A stretch of DNA of 43,835 nucleotides from an uncultured Agathobacter sp. (GCA_934307695.1 CAKRCS010000015.1:1-43835); one strand, 5' to 3'; positions 18,034 through 27,115 are shown, numbered from the stretch's first letter. Translations and numbers: made by a program. Notes: generated by a model from the letters alone, not told the origin.

Positions 18034-18104
18034 ACCGGCTTCGTCCTCCGCAATCTGGAATAGTTGTATTGTAAGGAATTATATATGATATGGAAAAATC
18101 TGTC

Positions 18105-18143
18105 AAAAAAGGTCGCAAACTGCACTTCTGCCGTCTGCGACCT
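18105..18143 (-). terminator. Terminator of the fru locus
   Basis: A perfect 8-bp stem (18110-18117 with 18136-18143) is followed on the minus strand by six T (complement of 18105-18110). It lies 17 bp after the stop of the ptsI remnant and marks the original end of the fru-pts operon. Confidence 0.85.
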
Positions 18144-18160
18144 CATCTTATATTATGCTT

Positions 18161-18725
18161 TTATCTCCTGGCACCGGCAAGAAGTTCTTCGACCTCCTGC
18201 TCTGTTGCAAGCGAAAGTGCCTGCTTGGCAAGCGCGTCCGCGTCCGCCTTTGACCATTTTGCGATCGTTCCTCTCGTTGCAAGCACCGAGGTTGCACTTA
18301 CCGAATACATATCACCAAATGCACTTGCGCGGAGCAGTGCGCGAAGCTGCACGCGGTACATTTCCTCATGCTGTAAGCAGTAGCGGACTGCGCGGTATCC
18401 TAAGAACGGATTGTCCTCTTTCTGCAAGCCCAGATATGGGATATCCTTATCTCCGCCGACATCGAGTGTACGGATGATCACTGTCTTGCCCTGCATCGTC
18501 TCCGCAGCCTTTTTGTAAGCGGCAAACTGATCCTCCTCCGATGGCAGGCTGCTTGCACCCATGAACAAAAATTCGGTACGGAACAGTCCGACTCCCTCGC
18601 CGTCGCAGGCAGCCACCTGCTCTGCCTCATCCGGATTGCCAATATTGCCGAAAAGCTCTACCGCTTTTGCAAGTGCAGCCTCCTCATCCGTTGCTTTCTT
18701 TTGTAAGAAGTTCTGTAATTCTCAT
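18161..18725 (-). pseudogene. fruA-ptsI deletion remnant
   Basis: Fifteen bases after fruK, a good ribosome site leads to an ATG at 18725 and MRITELLTKES, the usual N-terminus of the PTS fructose component FruA, then a stop after 13 codons. Another frame immediately reads as PTS enzyme I: a segment like QKKATDEEAALAK, then ELFGNIGNPDEAE, GEGVGLFRTEFLFMG, IIRTLDVGGDKDIPYLGL and RALLRASAFGD. There it jumps directly to the extreme C-terminal part (VSATSVLATR to the end). The N-terminal half with the phospho-histidine and the ~150-residue stretch around the active-site cysteine are missing. A fru-pts operon has therefore lost most of fruA, anything between, and much of ptsI. An assembly artefact is possible. 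Confidence 0.85.
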
Positions 18726-18740
18726 AATTAAGTATCCTCC

Positions 18741-19643
18741 TTATAATGTTTTTAATAATTCCTCTACCTTCTCTTTGGGCGCAAGACCTTCGGAAAATGC
18801 CGTTGCACTTCCGGTTGCCGTACCGTACTTGAGTGCCTTAAGGTAGTCATGCTCTCTGAAATAGCTTGCGATAAATCCTGCCACCATGGAGTCCCCGGCT
18901 CCGACAGAATTGACCACCGTTCCCTTCGGAACACCAATCTTGTGAACCTCATCTGTCTCTGTAACAAGGATTGCGCCGTCTCCCGCCATGGATACCAGAA
19001 CATTTCTTGCTCCCATGTCCTGTAACTTCTTCGCGTAAGCTATGATCTCCTCGTCACTTTGTAACACCGTATGGAACATTTCGCCAAGCTCATGGTCATT
19101 CGGCTTGATCAAAAACGGATGATATTTTAATACGTTAAGCAGCAGATCCTTCGTTGCATCCACGACAATGTGGATGTCTCTTCCCTGCAGGCGCTCCATG
19201 ATCTGCTCATAGATATCGGAAGGAAGAGATGCCGGAATCGTTCCTGCAAGTACTAGACAGTCGCCTGCTTTTAACCGCTCAAGCTGTTCAAACAAGCCCT
19301 CGACCTGCTCCATTTTGATCTGCGGTCCCTGTCCGTTGATCTCTGTCTCCTGCTCCGCCTTGATCTTTACATTGATACGGCTTAACCCCTCCGGAAGATG
19401 GATAAAATCCGTCGTGACGCCGAGTGCCTTGACGCCCTCCTCGATCTCCTGTCCGGTAAAACCTGCAACAAAACCGAGTGCTACGGATTCCACGCCGATA
19501 TTGTTCAGGACAGTCGATACGTTGATTCCCTTTCCGCCGTAAAAGATTGCCTCCGCACTGCTCCGGTTGACCATTCCCAGATCCAGCTTTTCCATCCGGA
19601 TCACATAATCCAGTGCCGGATTGAATGTCACAGTGTAAATCAT
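18741..19643 (-). CDS. fruK: 1-phosphofructokinase
   Basis: This 300-residue PfkB-family kinase converts fructose 1-phosphate to fructose 1,6-bisphosphate. The N-terminal MIYTVTFNPALDYV and GGKGINVS motifs and the C-terminal anion hole NSVGAGDSMVAGF with its catalytic Asp are intact. Its ATG overlaps the end of the regulator gene by 4 bp. Because the fructose PTS genes downstream are deleted, its substrate would have to come from another transporter, or the enzyme may be acting without its original pathway. Tagatose-6-phosphate kinase is an alternative, but the fruA fragment beside it favours FruK. Confidence 0.93.
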   Translation of the reverse strand: MIYTVTFNPALDYVIRMEKLDLGMVNRSSAEAIFYGGKGINVSTVLNNIGVESVALGFVAGFTGQEIEEGVKALGVTTDFIHLPEGLSRINVKIKAEQETEINGQGPQIKMEQVEGLFEQLERLKAGDCLVLAGTIPASLPSDIYEQIMERLQGRDIHIVVDATKDLLLNVLKYHPFLIKPNDHELGEMFHTVLQSDEEIIAYAKKLQDMGARNVLVSMAGDGAILVTETDEVHKIGVPKGTVVNSVGAGDSMVAGFIASYFREHDYLKALKYGTATGSATAFSEGLAPKEKVEELLKTL

Positions 19644-20392
19644 AGTTTCATTACCTCCTTTATCACGGTTGCATCCATATACCTATCATTCGCCAAACGG
19701 TCCGTAATTACACACGCTTTTTCGATTCCTGCAAAGGTTACCGATGTTACCTTGTCAAACTTGCTGGCATCCGCAAGCACCACATTCGCAAAGGAGCGGT
19801 TGACCGCTTCCATCTTGACCATTGCCTCCTCCATGTCCGTCGTAGTGAAGCCGTAATCGAGATGGATGCCGTTCGTTCCGAGAAAGCTCTTGGTAAAATT
19901 GAACTTGCGCATGTTCTGCACTGCCTCTGCTCCGATGATTGCCTCGGTCGCAGGCTTTAGCATTCCACCGATGATGTAGGTCTTTAAATTCTTGTTCAAA
20001 AGCTTCTTCGCATGGGCGATTCCGTTTGTAATAAAGGTTGCCCGCGTATCCTTGATATATTCAATCATCCACTCTGTGCTCGTTCCTGCATCGATAAAAA
20101 CAAAATCGTCATCGTGGATCATGGAAGCTGCATATTGACCGATTGCCCGCTTCTCCTCCATATGCAGGTTAATCTTGTCTGTCACCGAAGGCTCGCTTGC
20201 GATATATTCGCGATCCATCGAAGTTGCGCCTCCGTGAACCTTCTTAAGCTTGCCCATCTCATCAAGTGTGTTTAAGTCTCTCCGGATCGTAGACTCCGAT
20301 GCGCCAAGCTTATCAACCAGCTCGGTGACACTCACGGCATTCTTCGTGCGAAGCTCCTCCAATATCGCGGCAAATCTCTCTTCCGTCAGCAT
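19640..20392 (-). CDS. fruR: DeoR-family transcriptional regulator FruR
   Basis: This 250-residue DeoR/GlpR-type repressor has an N-terminal winged helix-turn-helix (VTELVDKLGASESTIRRDL at about 23-41) and a C-terminal sugar-phosphate sensor of the ribose-isomerase fold (DAGTSTEWM, then VLADASKFDK). An upstream in-frame extension to 20458 exists. The start at 20392 is chosen because AGGAGGGG lies 4-5 bases before it and because it gives the family's usual length. It is co-transcribed with fruK (4-bp overlap). Fructose 1-phosphate is the expected effector. Repeated motifs near its promoter suggest autoregulation. Confidence 0.92.
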   Translation of the reverse strand: MLTEERFAAILEELRTKNAVSVTELVDKLGASESTIRRDLNTLDEMGKLKKVHGGATSMDREYIASEPSVTDKINLHMEEKRAIGQYAASMIHDDDFVFIDAGTSTEWMIEYIKDTRATFITNGIAHAKKLLNKNLKTYIIGGMLKPATEAIIGAEAVQNMRKFNFTKSFLGTNGIHLDYGFTTTDMEEAMVKMEAVNRSFANVVLADASKFDKVTSVTFAGIEKACVITDRLANDRYMDATVIKEVMKL

Positions 20393-20498
20393 GTAACCCC
20401 TCCTGATATCTGTTTTAATTCGGTCATCCATGAACACTCCTGCGTGCTTTTCATTCATTAATGTTCATAATCAATCATTTCCGTTCATTTTTAATTGG

Positions 20499-20527
20499 AT
20501 AATAGCATCATTTTCCGTCATTGTCAA
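20499..20527 (-). promoter_or_regulatory. Promoter of fruR-fruK
   Basis: On the minus strand, consensus -35 TTGACA (complement of 20522-20527) and -10 TATTAT (complement of 20499-20504) are separated by 17 bp, about 107 bp upstream of the chosen fruR start. Confidence 0.8.
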
Positions 20528-20532
20528 TTATA

Positions 20533-20583
20533 TTTTTATCATTTTTGATTTTTTATGACTGTTTGTGATTGTTTTTGATTTTT
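20533..20583 (-). promoter_or_regulatory. Phased FruR operator repeats
   Basis: Directly upstream of the -35 box the minus strand carries at least four copies of a TCAnAAA-like motif at about 10-bp intervals (TCAAAAACAA, TCACAAACAG, TCATAAAAAA, TCAAAAATGA). Face-phased direct repeats of this kind are typical operators of DeoR-family sugar regulators. Similar TGA-containing elements (GAACGGAAATGATTGA) lie downstream of the -10 box. Confidence 0.55.
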
Positions 20584-20640
20584 TCTGTAAGAATTGATCA
20601 ACGAGACACCGTAAACAGCCGTCCAGTGAAACCCACAAAG

Positions 20641-20674
20641 AATGGATGGTGGGCAAAAATGCCCACCATCCATT
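20641..20674. repeat. Perfect 14-bp inverted repeat
   Basis: Arms 20641-20654 and 20661-20674 are perfectly complementary around a 6-nt loop. No clean T-run follows on either side. It lies between the divergent fruR and kinase units and covers the -35 position of the kinase promoter, so it may be an operator or a bidirectional insulator hairpin. Confidence 0.7.
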
Positions 20675-20684
20675 TCTTTACATC

Positions 20685-20693
20685 TGCTATAAT
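20685..20693 (+). promoter_or_regulatory. Extended -10 promoter of the XRE-kinase pair
   Basis: TGCTATAAT combines a consensus -10 (20688-20693) with an upstream TG. The -35 position falls in the 14-bp palindrome and has no consensus. The start codon of the XRE gene is 42 bp downstream. Confidence 0.6.
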
Positions 20694-20734
20694 ATACATA
20701 AAAGAGGTCATATTTCTTTACACAGGGGGAACAC

Positions 20735-21145
20735 ATGAAGAACACGAAAGAATTGTTTAGTCGCATACGCAATATGCAGTCACCGGATGATCTTCTGCAA
20801 CCCGACTATGATGCAGCCCGATCATCGGCATATCTGCGGAATCTGATGGATGCACATCACATCAGTGCCCGCGATATGATCATTCATCTGAATATCGAAA
20901 AGTCTTATCTGTATCAGATCTTAAACGGCAGACGTGCACCCAGCCGTGAATTTCTGATCCGTTTTTCCTTTTTCCTCAGGCTGGATCTGACGCAGACACA
21001 GCGCCTTTTTAACATGGCAGGACGCCAGCCGCTCTATCCAAGATGCCGGGAGGATGCCGCTGTCATCTACGCGATCACGCACAAACTGGATTACAACCAA
21101 TATGAAGACCTTATAAACGCAATGGAGCAACCACATGAAAAGTGA
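20735..21145 (+). CDS. XRE-like helix-turn-helix protein, partner of Ser/Thr kinase
   Basis: This 136-residue protein has a Cro/CI-type helix-turn-helix at about residues 33-95 (ISARDMIIHLNIEKSYLYQIL, preceded by YLRNLMDAHH) and short helical arms on both sides. GGGGGAA lies a few bases before the ATG. It overlaps the kinase gene by 11 bp, so the two are translated together. The kinase may phosphorylate it, or it may repress the pair's promoter through the 14-bp palindrome; both are inferences. No toxin-like partner is present. Confidence 0.82.
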   Translation: MKNTKELFSRIRNMQSPDDLLQPDYDAARSSAYLRNLMDAHHISARDMIIHLNIEKSYLYQILNGRRAPSREFLIRFSFFLRLDLTQTQRLFNMAGRQPLYPRCREDAAVIYAITHKLDYNQYEDLINAMEQPHEK

Positions 21146-22625
21146 TAATCAGTTAGATTTTGAAAAAATCTATTCCAATGCACTCCGTTCCGTCCCCTTG
21201 CCGGAAAAGCTACGCGAGGACTACCGGATCGTAAACTGCCTGAAGGAATCCGAAAGCAAGAACATCTATCTGCTTGAAAAGCCGGATCACACTCTCTTTA
21301 TCTTAAAGCAGTATGCAGCCGGCTATCTTCCTCTTGCGCAGAATGAATATGATATGCTCCTTCGTATGCAAAGCATAAATGGGCTTCCTGTTCCGCAGCT
21401 TGCAGACTATTGGCAAGAGAACGCACATGCCTATATTCTGCGCACCTACATTCCCGGTGAGTCGTTAAAATCCACTTACGAGAATGCCTGTAAGCAGTCC
21501 GATGTTTCTGTTTTGCAATATGCGCTTGAGCTTTGCCGGATCATCACCTTGCTGCATCAGGAGGTGCCACCGATCATCCACCGCGACATCAAGCCGGAGA
21601 ATTTTGTGATAAGTGCCGAGGATGGAAAGCTCTATCTCATAGACTGTGACTCCGCCCGCGTGTACAAAAACGGTCAGGAGCATGACACGTTGTTCGTCGG
21701 CACGCCCTCCCACGTTGCACCGGAGACTTACGGCTATGCGCAAAGCAACATTCAAAGTGATGTGTACGGACTTGGCAAGACACTCCTTTATATGTGCTGC
21801 GGACGTTCCGATGACGCTGCGGTGCAAGACTGCTGCCTTAGCGCGGATTTCAAAAGGATCATCCAGAAATGTATCGCCTTTTCTCCAAAAGACCGCTACA
21901 AGAGTGTGGAGGCTGTCGAAAGGGAACTGCGGAAGGTGTACCGCAAACACACCTCCTTGTCCAGACGTCATTCCAAGGCGCTAACGCTTACCTTTCTTCC
22001 TTCGGTACTGCTCGCGCTTTTTGCCGGTGTCTTTATCGGAACGCACTATTTCTCCGTTATCCCTACGGGAGGAGACGCGGGTGTTGCGGATACAAGCCCC
22101 GGCGTGGCTGAGAACCCTTCCGATGAACAGACAGGGATGCCGGAGGACCGGATCAGCTTTGACTGCTCTGCCTACAAAGAATCTATGGATCAGATCCTCA
22201 AATGCTATTATGAATTTGATCTGGACGGAATGGGGAAGGCATACGATGCGTTGATCGCGCAACTATATGCCGCAGAAGATCTGCAGGCGATCGAATGGAT
22301 TGACATCAGTGATTATGATGAGATACCGGATAACTGGTCGTATCGCCCGTACATCCGGCATCTATGTGATTCACTAGCCTGCTATGACCGGCTGTTATAC
22401 ACGAAGATTGGTCATTTCAGCGATTATTCGGGGACGCTTTACAATTATCTGGATTTCTGGCTCAACCCCAATACCGCCTCCCCGGATACTCCACTTTATC
22501 AATATTGCAACCAGCCAGAAAATATTACCAGTACCAACTACACCGAAGCGCTCATTGAGGTGGTAAAGACAGCGCTTCGGGCAGCTATCGATCAGGACTG
22601 TCTGGAGATGCCGGACAATATCTGA
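21135..22625 (+). CDS. Membrane-anchored Ser/Thr protein kinase
   Basis: This 496-residue protein has a Hanks-type kinase domain at about residues 28-270. K58 in FILKQY is the ATP lysine. The catalytic loop HRDIKPEN is at 149-156, the metal-binding DFG triplet appears as DCD at 170-172, and the APE motif is at 195-197. A single membrane helix (about 285-303) follows a basic stretch. The extracellular region (about 310-496) has no PASTA repeats and matches nothing I recognise; it is acidic with many Tyr and Asp. The glycine-rich loop is degenerate (LKESESKNIY). The kinase is probably active because all catalytic residues are present. Confidence 0.88.
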   Translation: MKSDNQLDFEKIYSNALRSVPLPEKLREDYRIVNCLKESESKNIYLLEKPDHTLFILKQYAAGYLPLAQNEYDMLLRMQSINGLPVPQLADYWQENAHAYILRTYIPGESLKSTYENACKQSDVSVLQYALELCRIITLLHQEVPPIIHRDIKPENFVISAEDGKLYLIDCDSARVYKNGQEHDTLFVGTPSHVAPETYGYAQSNIQSDVYGLGKTLLYMCCGRSDDAAVQDCCLSADFKRIIQKCIAFSPKDRYKSVEAVERELRKVYRKHTSLSRRHSKALTLTFLPSVLLALFAGVFIGTHYFSVIPTGGDAGVADTSPGVAENPSDEQTGMPEDRISFDCSAYKESMDQILKCYYEFDLDGMGKAYDALIAQLYAAEDLQAIEWIDISDYDEIPDNWSYRPYIRHLCDSLACYDRLLYTKIGHFSDYSGTLYNYLDFWLNPNTASPDTPLYQYCNQPENITSTNYTEALIEVVKTALRAAIDQDCLEMPDNI

Positions 22626-22629
22626 TCTG

Positions 22630-24606
22630 TCATCTGCGTCTTCTGTGATGATGGCGCACCGGGTGCAGTTCCTCGATATCTCTCCTGCAGGCACTGCACA
22701 CACGAAACGGTGAGTCGACCGGAAGTATCCGGCCGCAATACTTACACCGCAGGATATACTCATGCTTGTCCTTTGTCAGGAGCTGCATGATGGTATCCTG
22801 CGTTTTTTCACGCTCGTTGTCAAGCCACTCACTATCTATCAGCTTGCCGAGACGCATGGACATCTGATAGTACAGATCAAGCCTCTTGTAGTAGGATTCA
22901 TACTTCTGCAATCCCTGATAACGGCTGAACGGGCGCGGCTGTTCCAGGGAAATATCTGCGGTATAGTTCATGCAATACTCACCCCAGAGGCGCACGACCT
23001 CCGGATCCTTGATGTCGATCGGACAGGTGATCATGCGGTAAAGCACATACTTATCATCGAAATCTGCGATATAGGAGCGCATCTTATATGCCTCCCGGTA
23101 GAGAAAGAGCATATCGTCCACGTTGATCTTGACGAACGGCTCGGACGGCTTGGCATCATGCCACAGCTGCAGCACAACATCGAGCGGCGCATCCATCGTC
23201 AGAAGCACCTGCGGGAATCCGAGGCTGACGTGCCCGATCGGCTGCTCCTCATTGTTCCACTGTCTCTTTAAGAAACGCAGCTTCTGCTCATCCATCGCGG
23301 TCACATACCCGCTCTCGTACAATCCGTATCTTCCCGCGCGCCCGGCGATCTGCTTGATCTCGGATATATCTAACGCGCGTGTCGTATTCCCGTCGTACTT
23401 CTCGATCTCCATAAAGACAATCCGCCGAACTGGAAGATTTAAGCCCATTCCGATCGCATCCGTGGAGACGACCACCTTGGTTTTTCCGGAGTTAAACAGA
23501 TGCATCTGTCGTCTCCGTATCTCCGGCGGAAGGCTTCCGTAAATTACGCTCGCTGCGATTCCCTGGCTCTCCAGTCTGCCTGCAACATTAAGGACTGCCT
23601 TCTTGGAAAAGACGATCAGCGCATCCCCATCCTGCACATCATCCGGGAACGTGATCGGCTTCTCCTCAAGCTCTAACGGTGTCTTTCGCTCATATCTGCA
23701 CACCTCATAGGTTCCGTTTCCAAGCTCGATCAGATGCTTGACAACCTCCTCCGCAGCCGGGCTCATGCACAGGTGGATCTCCTTTGCACGCACACCGAGG
23801 ATTGCTCTTGTCCACGAATGACCGCGCAGCTCGTCCGCAACCATCTGCACCTCATCGACCACGGCGATCTCATACTCTTTGTCAATATCAAGCATCTCGA
23901 TGGTTGATGCCGTGATCCGGCTGTCCGGCTCCTCGATGCATTCCTGTCCGGTCAGCATTGTACATGGTGTGCCATATTCCTTCATCCGCTCGTATACCTC
24001 AAGTGCCAGCAGACGAAGCGGTCCAAGATACACTCCGCTTGAAGCATCCTTCAAGCGCTCTAAGGCATGATACGTCTTTCCACTGTTCGTCGGTCCGATA
24101 TGCAGAATAAAATGCCGGTTCATCTCACGTGCCTTCGGAAACTCCATCTCCGGTCTTGCCGGGACAAGCTCCACGATCTGTTTATTAAGTGCCTTTTGCA
24201 TGCTCTCCCGGTACAGCTGTGCCATCGGGATATTGCAGATCTTTCCGTAAGAGTCCTTCGCAAGACGCTTCAGAAAGCCCTCATCATTCAGGCTGTTTTC
24301 CAACAGCTCCCGCTCCTGCTCCGTGAACAGTTCAAGATCCATGCGCACCAGCTCCGGAAGCAGCTCGGTATTGATCTTGCGGATAAATTCCTTATTATTT
24401 GAAAAATACGCTGCCTGCGCAAGCCGCTTCACATCCTTGTGGAACTCGCAGACCATTTCCTCCCTGCCATACGAAGCGTGTGTATTCTTGATCTGATTGA
24501 TCTTCGCATTGATCTTGTGCTGGTACTTCTGCATTCTTGCCTTTGCTCCCGACTGCCTGCACACGCTGCGATATTGATCAATATAAAATTCCAGTAACAC
24601 TTTCAT
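22630..24606 (-). CDS. SUV3-like superfamily 2 RNA helicase
   Basis: This 658-residue helicase resembles mitochondrial SUV3, the RNA helicase of the degradosome. The Walker A GPTNSGKT is at residues 171-178, the motif II box is DEVQM at 251-255, motif V is STDAIGMGLNL, and motif VI is QIAGRAGR at 419-426. A helical N-terminal domain precedes the core. The C-terminus has a zinc ribbon-like four-cysteine cluster (C621, C624, C637, C640) and a basic tail of His and Arg. The role is probably RNA unwinding in decay or surveillance. Its start lies inside the end of the YfhO-family gene (29-bp overlap). Confidence 0.88.
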   Translation of the reverse strand: MKVLLEFYIDQYRSVCRQSGAKARMQKYQHKINAKINQIKNTHASYGREEMVCEFHKDVKRLAQAAYFSNNKEFIRKINTELLPELVRMDLELFTEQERELLENSLNDEGFLKRLAKDSYGKICNIPMAQLYRESMQKALNKQIVELVPARPEMEFPKAREMNRHFILHIGPTNSGKTYHALERLKDASSGVYLGPLRLLALEVYERMKEYGTPCTMLTGQECIEEPDSRITASTIEMLDIDKEYEIAVVDEVQMVADELRGHSWTRAILGVRAKEIHLCMSPAAEEVVKHLIELGNGTYEVCRYERKTPLELEEKPITFPDDVQDGDALIVFSKKAVLNVAGRLESQGIAASVIYGSLPPEIRRRQMHLFNSGKTKVVVSTDAIGMGLNLPVRRIVFMEIEKYDGNTTRALDISEIKQIAGRAGRYGLYESGYVTAMDEQKLRFLKRQWNNEEQPIGHVSLGFPQVLLTMDAPLDVVLQLWHDAKPSEPFVKINVDDMLFLYREAYKMRSYIADFDDKYVLYRMITCPIDIKDPEVVRLWGEYCMNYTADISLEQPRPFSRYQGLQKYESYYKRLDLYYQMSMRLGKLIDSEWLDNEREKTQDTIMQLLTKDKHEYILRCKYCGRILPVDSPFRVCSACRRDIEELHPVRHHHRRRR

Positions 24607-27115
24607 CCTCTATTTCCTTCCTTGGGCTGCGCTGCCGCTTTGCAGCCAGCCCTCTAATAACAAGTGAAAGCACGAAAAGCAACACACTTCCCGCACTGAT
24701 CACCGCCCCCTGTAAAAGTCCCGGTGTCACATAATTAAGCTCAATCTCATGCGTCCCGGTCGTAAGCGGGATTGCAAACAATGCCTCCTGATACGGCTCC
24801 GCCTGCACGATTTCGTCATCTACCCGGATCGTCCATCCCTCCTGATACGGAATGGATAAGATCAGCGTTCCGTCCTCCGAAGCCGTCACACATCCCCGGA
24901 TATGCGTATCCGTCTGCTCCGTCACATCAAGCGTGTCCCTCGCAAGTGTCTCATACGCCTGATCCACCGCTTCAAGGTTCAGACGATACAGATAAAATGT
25001 AATTTCTTCCGACTTGCTGTTTTCAATCGTGATCGGCTCGCCCGCCTTTCGCTCGCCAAGCTCTAACAGATAGCGGTGCGTTGTCTTTGAGAATTTGCGT
25101 TTCCAGCCATCCTCCGTGGAGGCAGTCAGTGTATCCGTGTCACATTTGACATAGGCGGCATAGTAAAAGCCGTCCGCATCCGGTGTCAGGATCGTTTTTC
25201 CTTCGCTTACCTCCTGCGAAAAATCCGCATCCGTGATCATCTCCTCCTCTGCCCCTAAGGCACCCGCCAGATGATTCAGGTTGCGAAGATCGGAGCGTCT
25301 GGAATTGTTCCAGCTTGTCATGGCACGATCCGGGATCATGTAGCCAAGCGGGAGCCAGTATTTGTTCTCGTACAGGTACTGATTGCCTGCTTCCGCCACC
25401 TTTACGCGAATCGCATTCTCCTCCAGCGCACTATCCGAAAGCACATATTTTACCGAAAGCATCGCAGAGATAAGCGGTGTCGCGCCATTGTAGCAGTAAT
25501 AATTCTTGCCGCCCTCCATATACAAGCCCTGATATAAGTGGCTGACATTGATATTCATAAGAGACGAAAATTCCGTTGCAGAGTTATATCCATACAGGTC
25601 ACTGTCATTCTTGGTCAGCCGCCGCATATTCTCCACCCGGTAAAATGCACCGGAATCCTTCTCCTTATCCTCCATCTGCGCGAGTAATTCCAAATTGTCT
25701 GCCCGATTTGAGAAATAAGTAGTCCTGCTTGTCGTATAAAAGCCTGTGATCGCCATATTGACCACCAGCTCCGCGATCGCGAGGATGCAGATTGCGCCCC
25801 ACACCCGGTGCTGCTTCTGCTGTTCCACCAGCTTTGACAGTATAAACAGGATCATATAGCAGGCGATAAACAGCCCCGTGATCAGAAATGCAAACGAATC
25901 TGTGATCTTCTCCTCCGTCAGCCGCAAGCCTGCAAAAAGAAGTCCTGTGATAATCGCGGATGAGACCGCGATCTTGATAACGCTGATGCCCTTCCAATGT
26001 ACAAGCGCTTCAAATCCGAGGACAAGAACAACGAAAACGTACAAAAAGGACTGCCGCCCCGGAAGCGAATCCGGGAAATGAAGCCCATGCCAGAAAAAGT
26101 CGAGCAGATTGTTGGAAAAACTGATAAAAAGAAACACGACCATTCCAAGGCGCGGAAGCTTTTGGCGTATGCGGATCTTCCGATTCCATGCATACAGTAT
26201 CACAAGGATCAGCGAGAATGCTCCCGCATAGAGGTTCGGCCAATGATCCGCTCCGGTATAGACAGAGGCAGCCGTACAGCTTCTTGAAAGCTCCTGCAAA
26301 AATCCAAAATACCATTTCATGGTATCCGGCAGCTTTATCCCGGATGAACCGCTGTAGCTTAGCACGATTGCTTCCGGGATCAGCAGGATTGCCGCGGTAG
26401 CTCCCGCCAGAAGGGAATACCACGCAAACCGGGCAAACGCCTGTATGCGTCCCTCCTTTTGCTCTGCGACCAGCAGCAGAAAGTAAAACACCAAAAAAAT
26501 ACAGATGATCATTGCAATATAGTAATTTGCAAGAATGACAACCGACAGACTCACATAATAGAGTGCCGGCTTTTTCTCCCCGGCCAGCTTCATCAGCCCG
26601 ACAAAGACAAGCGGTGCAAGCGCTACGCCGTCCAGCCACATAACATCCCAGCTATACGCTGCGATAAAACCGGACAGTGCATACGCCGCCGCAAAAACAA
26701 CCGCAAGGTAATGCAGCCGCTCGCTTTTTTTCTCCAACCGGAAACGGTAGTTCAGATAGCCGTACATGCAAAGCCCTGCCAGCGCAATTTTAAAAAGGAT
26801 CGTAAGCGTCATAAATTCGATCACATAGCTCTTTGGCCAAAGGACAAGCAGCCAGTTGAGCGGGCTTGCCAGATAATATGCATACAGTGCCACAAAGTCT
26901 GCGCCCATCCCCTGTCTCCATGAAAACATGAGGCTTTTGCCATTCTGCAGCTTATCCGCAAATTCCGTGAAAAACGGACAATACTGGTGGTACATATCCA
27001 CATGCAGAATGCAGTTCTCCCCAAACGGATATACCCCGTTTGCAATGCAGATCACACCTGTTACAAAAAGAGGAAGGAAGAAAGCAAGTGCGTACCAATA
27101 GCGGTTCTTTTTCAT
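24578..27115 (-). CDS. YfhO-family membrane protein
   Basis: This 845-residue protein has a dozen or so membrane segments in its first ~450 residues, a large extracytoplasmic region, and a last membrane helix near 810-830. The LHVDMYHQYCPFFTEF segment near the N-terminus is typical of the YfhO family. Family members in Bacillus glycosylate lipoteichoic acid or related surface polymers with undecaprenyl-linked sugars on the outer face. The gene overlaps the LTA synthase-like gene by 4 bp, which fits such a role. Family assignment is strong; the exact sugar and polymer are unknown. Confidence 0.88.
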   Translation of the reverse strand: MKKNRYWYALAFFLPLFVTGVICIANGVYPFGENCILHVDMYHQYCPFFTEFADKLQNGKSLMFSWRQGMGADFVALYAYYLASPLNWLLVLWPKSYVIEFMTLTILFKIALAGLCMYGYLNYRFRLEKKSERLHYLAVVFAAAYALSGFIAAYSWDVMWLDGVALAPLVFVGLMKLAGEKKPALYYVSLSVVILANYYIAMIICIFLVFYFLLLVAEQKEGRIQAFARFAWYSLLAGATAAILLIPEAIVLSYSGSSGIKLPDTMKWYFGFLQELSRSCTAASVYTGADHWPNLYAGAFSLILVILYAWNRKIRIRQKLPRLGMVVFLFISFSNNLLDFFWHGLHFPDSLPGRQSFLYVFVVLVLGFEALVHWKGISVIKIAVSSAIITGLLFAGLRLTEEKITDSFAFLITGLFIACYMILFILSKLVEQQKQHRVWGAICILAIAELVVNMAITGFYTTSRTTYFSNRADNLELLAQMEDKEKDSGAFYRVENMRRLTKNDSDLYGYNSATEFSSLMNINVSHLYQGLYMEGGKNYYCYNGATPLISAMLSVKYVLSDSALEENAIRVKVAEAGNQYLYENKYWLPLGYMIPDRAMTSWNNSRRSDLRNLNHLAGALGAEEEMITDADFSQEVSEGKTILTPDADGFYYAAYVKCDTDTLTASTEDGWKRKFSKTTHRYLLELGERKAGEPITIENSKSEEITFYLYRLNLEAVDQAYETLARDTLDVTEQTDTHIRGCVTASEDGTLILSIPYQEGWTIRVDDEIVQAEPYQEALFAIPLTTGTHEIELNYVTPGLLQGAVISAGSVLLFVLSLVIRGLAAKRQRSPRKEIEDESVTGILY

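Noticed and set aside
18161..18616. A functional small enzyme I-like protein
   Set aside because: It lacks the phospho-histidine domain and the catalytic cysteine region, and is preceded by an out-of-frame fruA start; a deletion remnant is the better reading.
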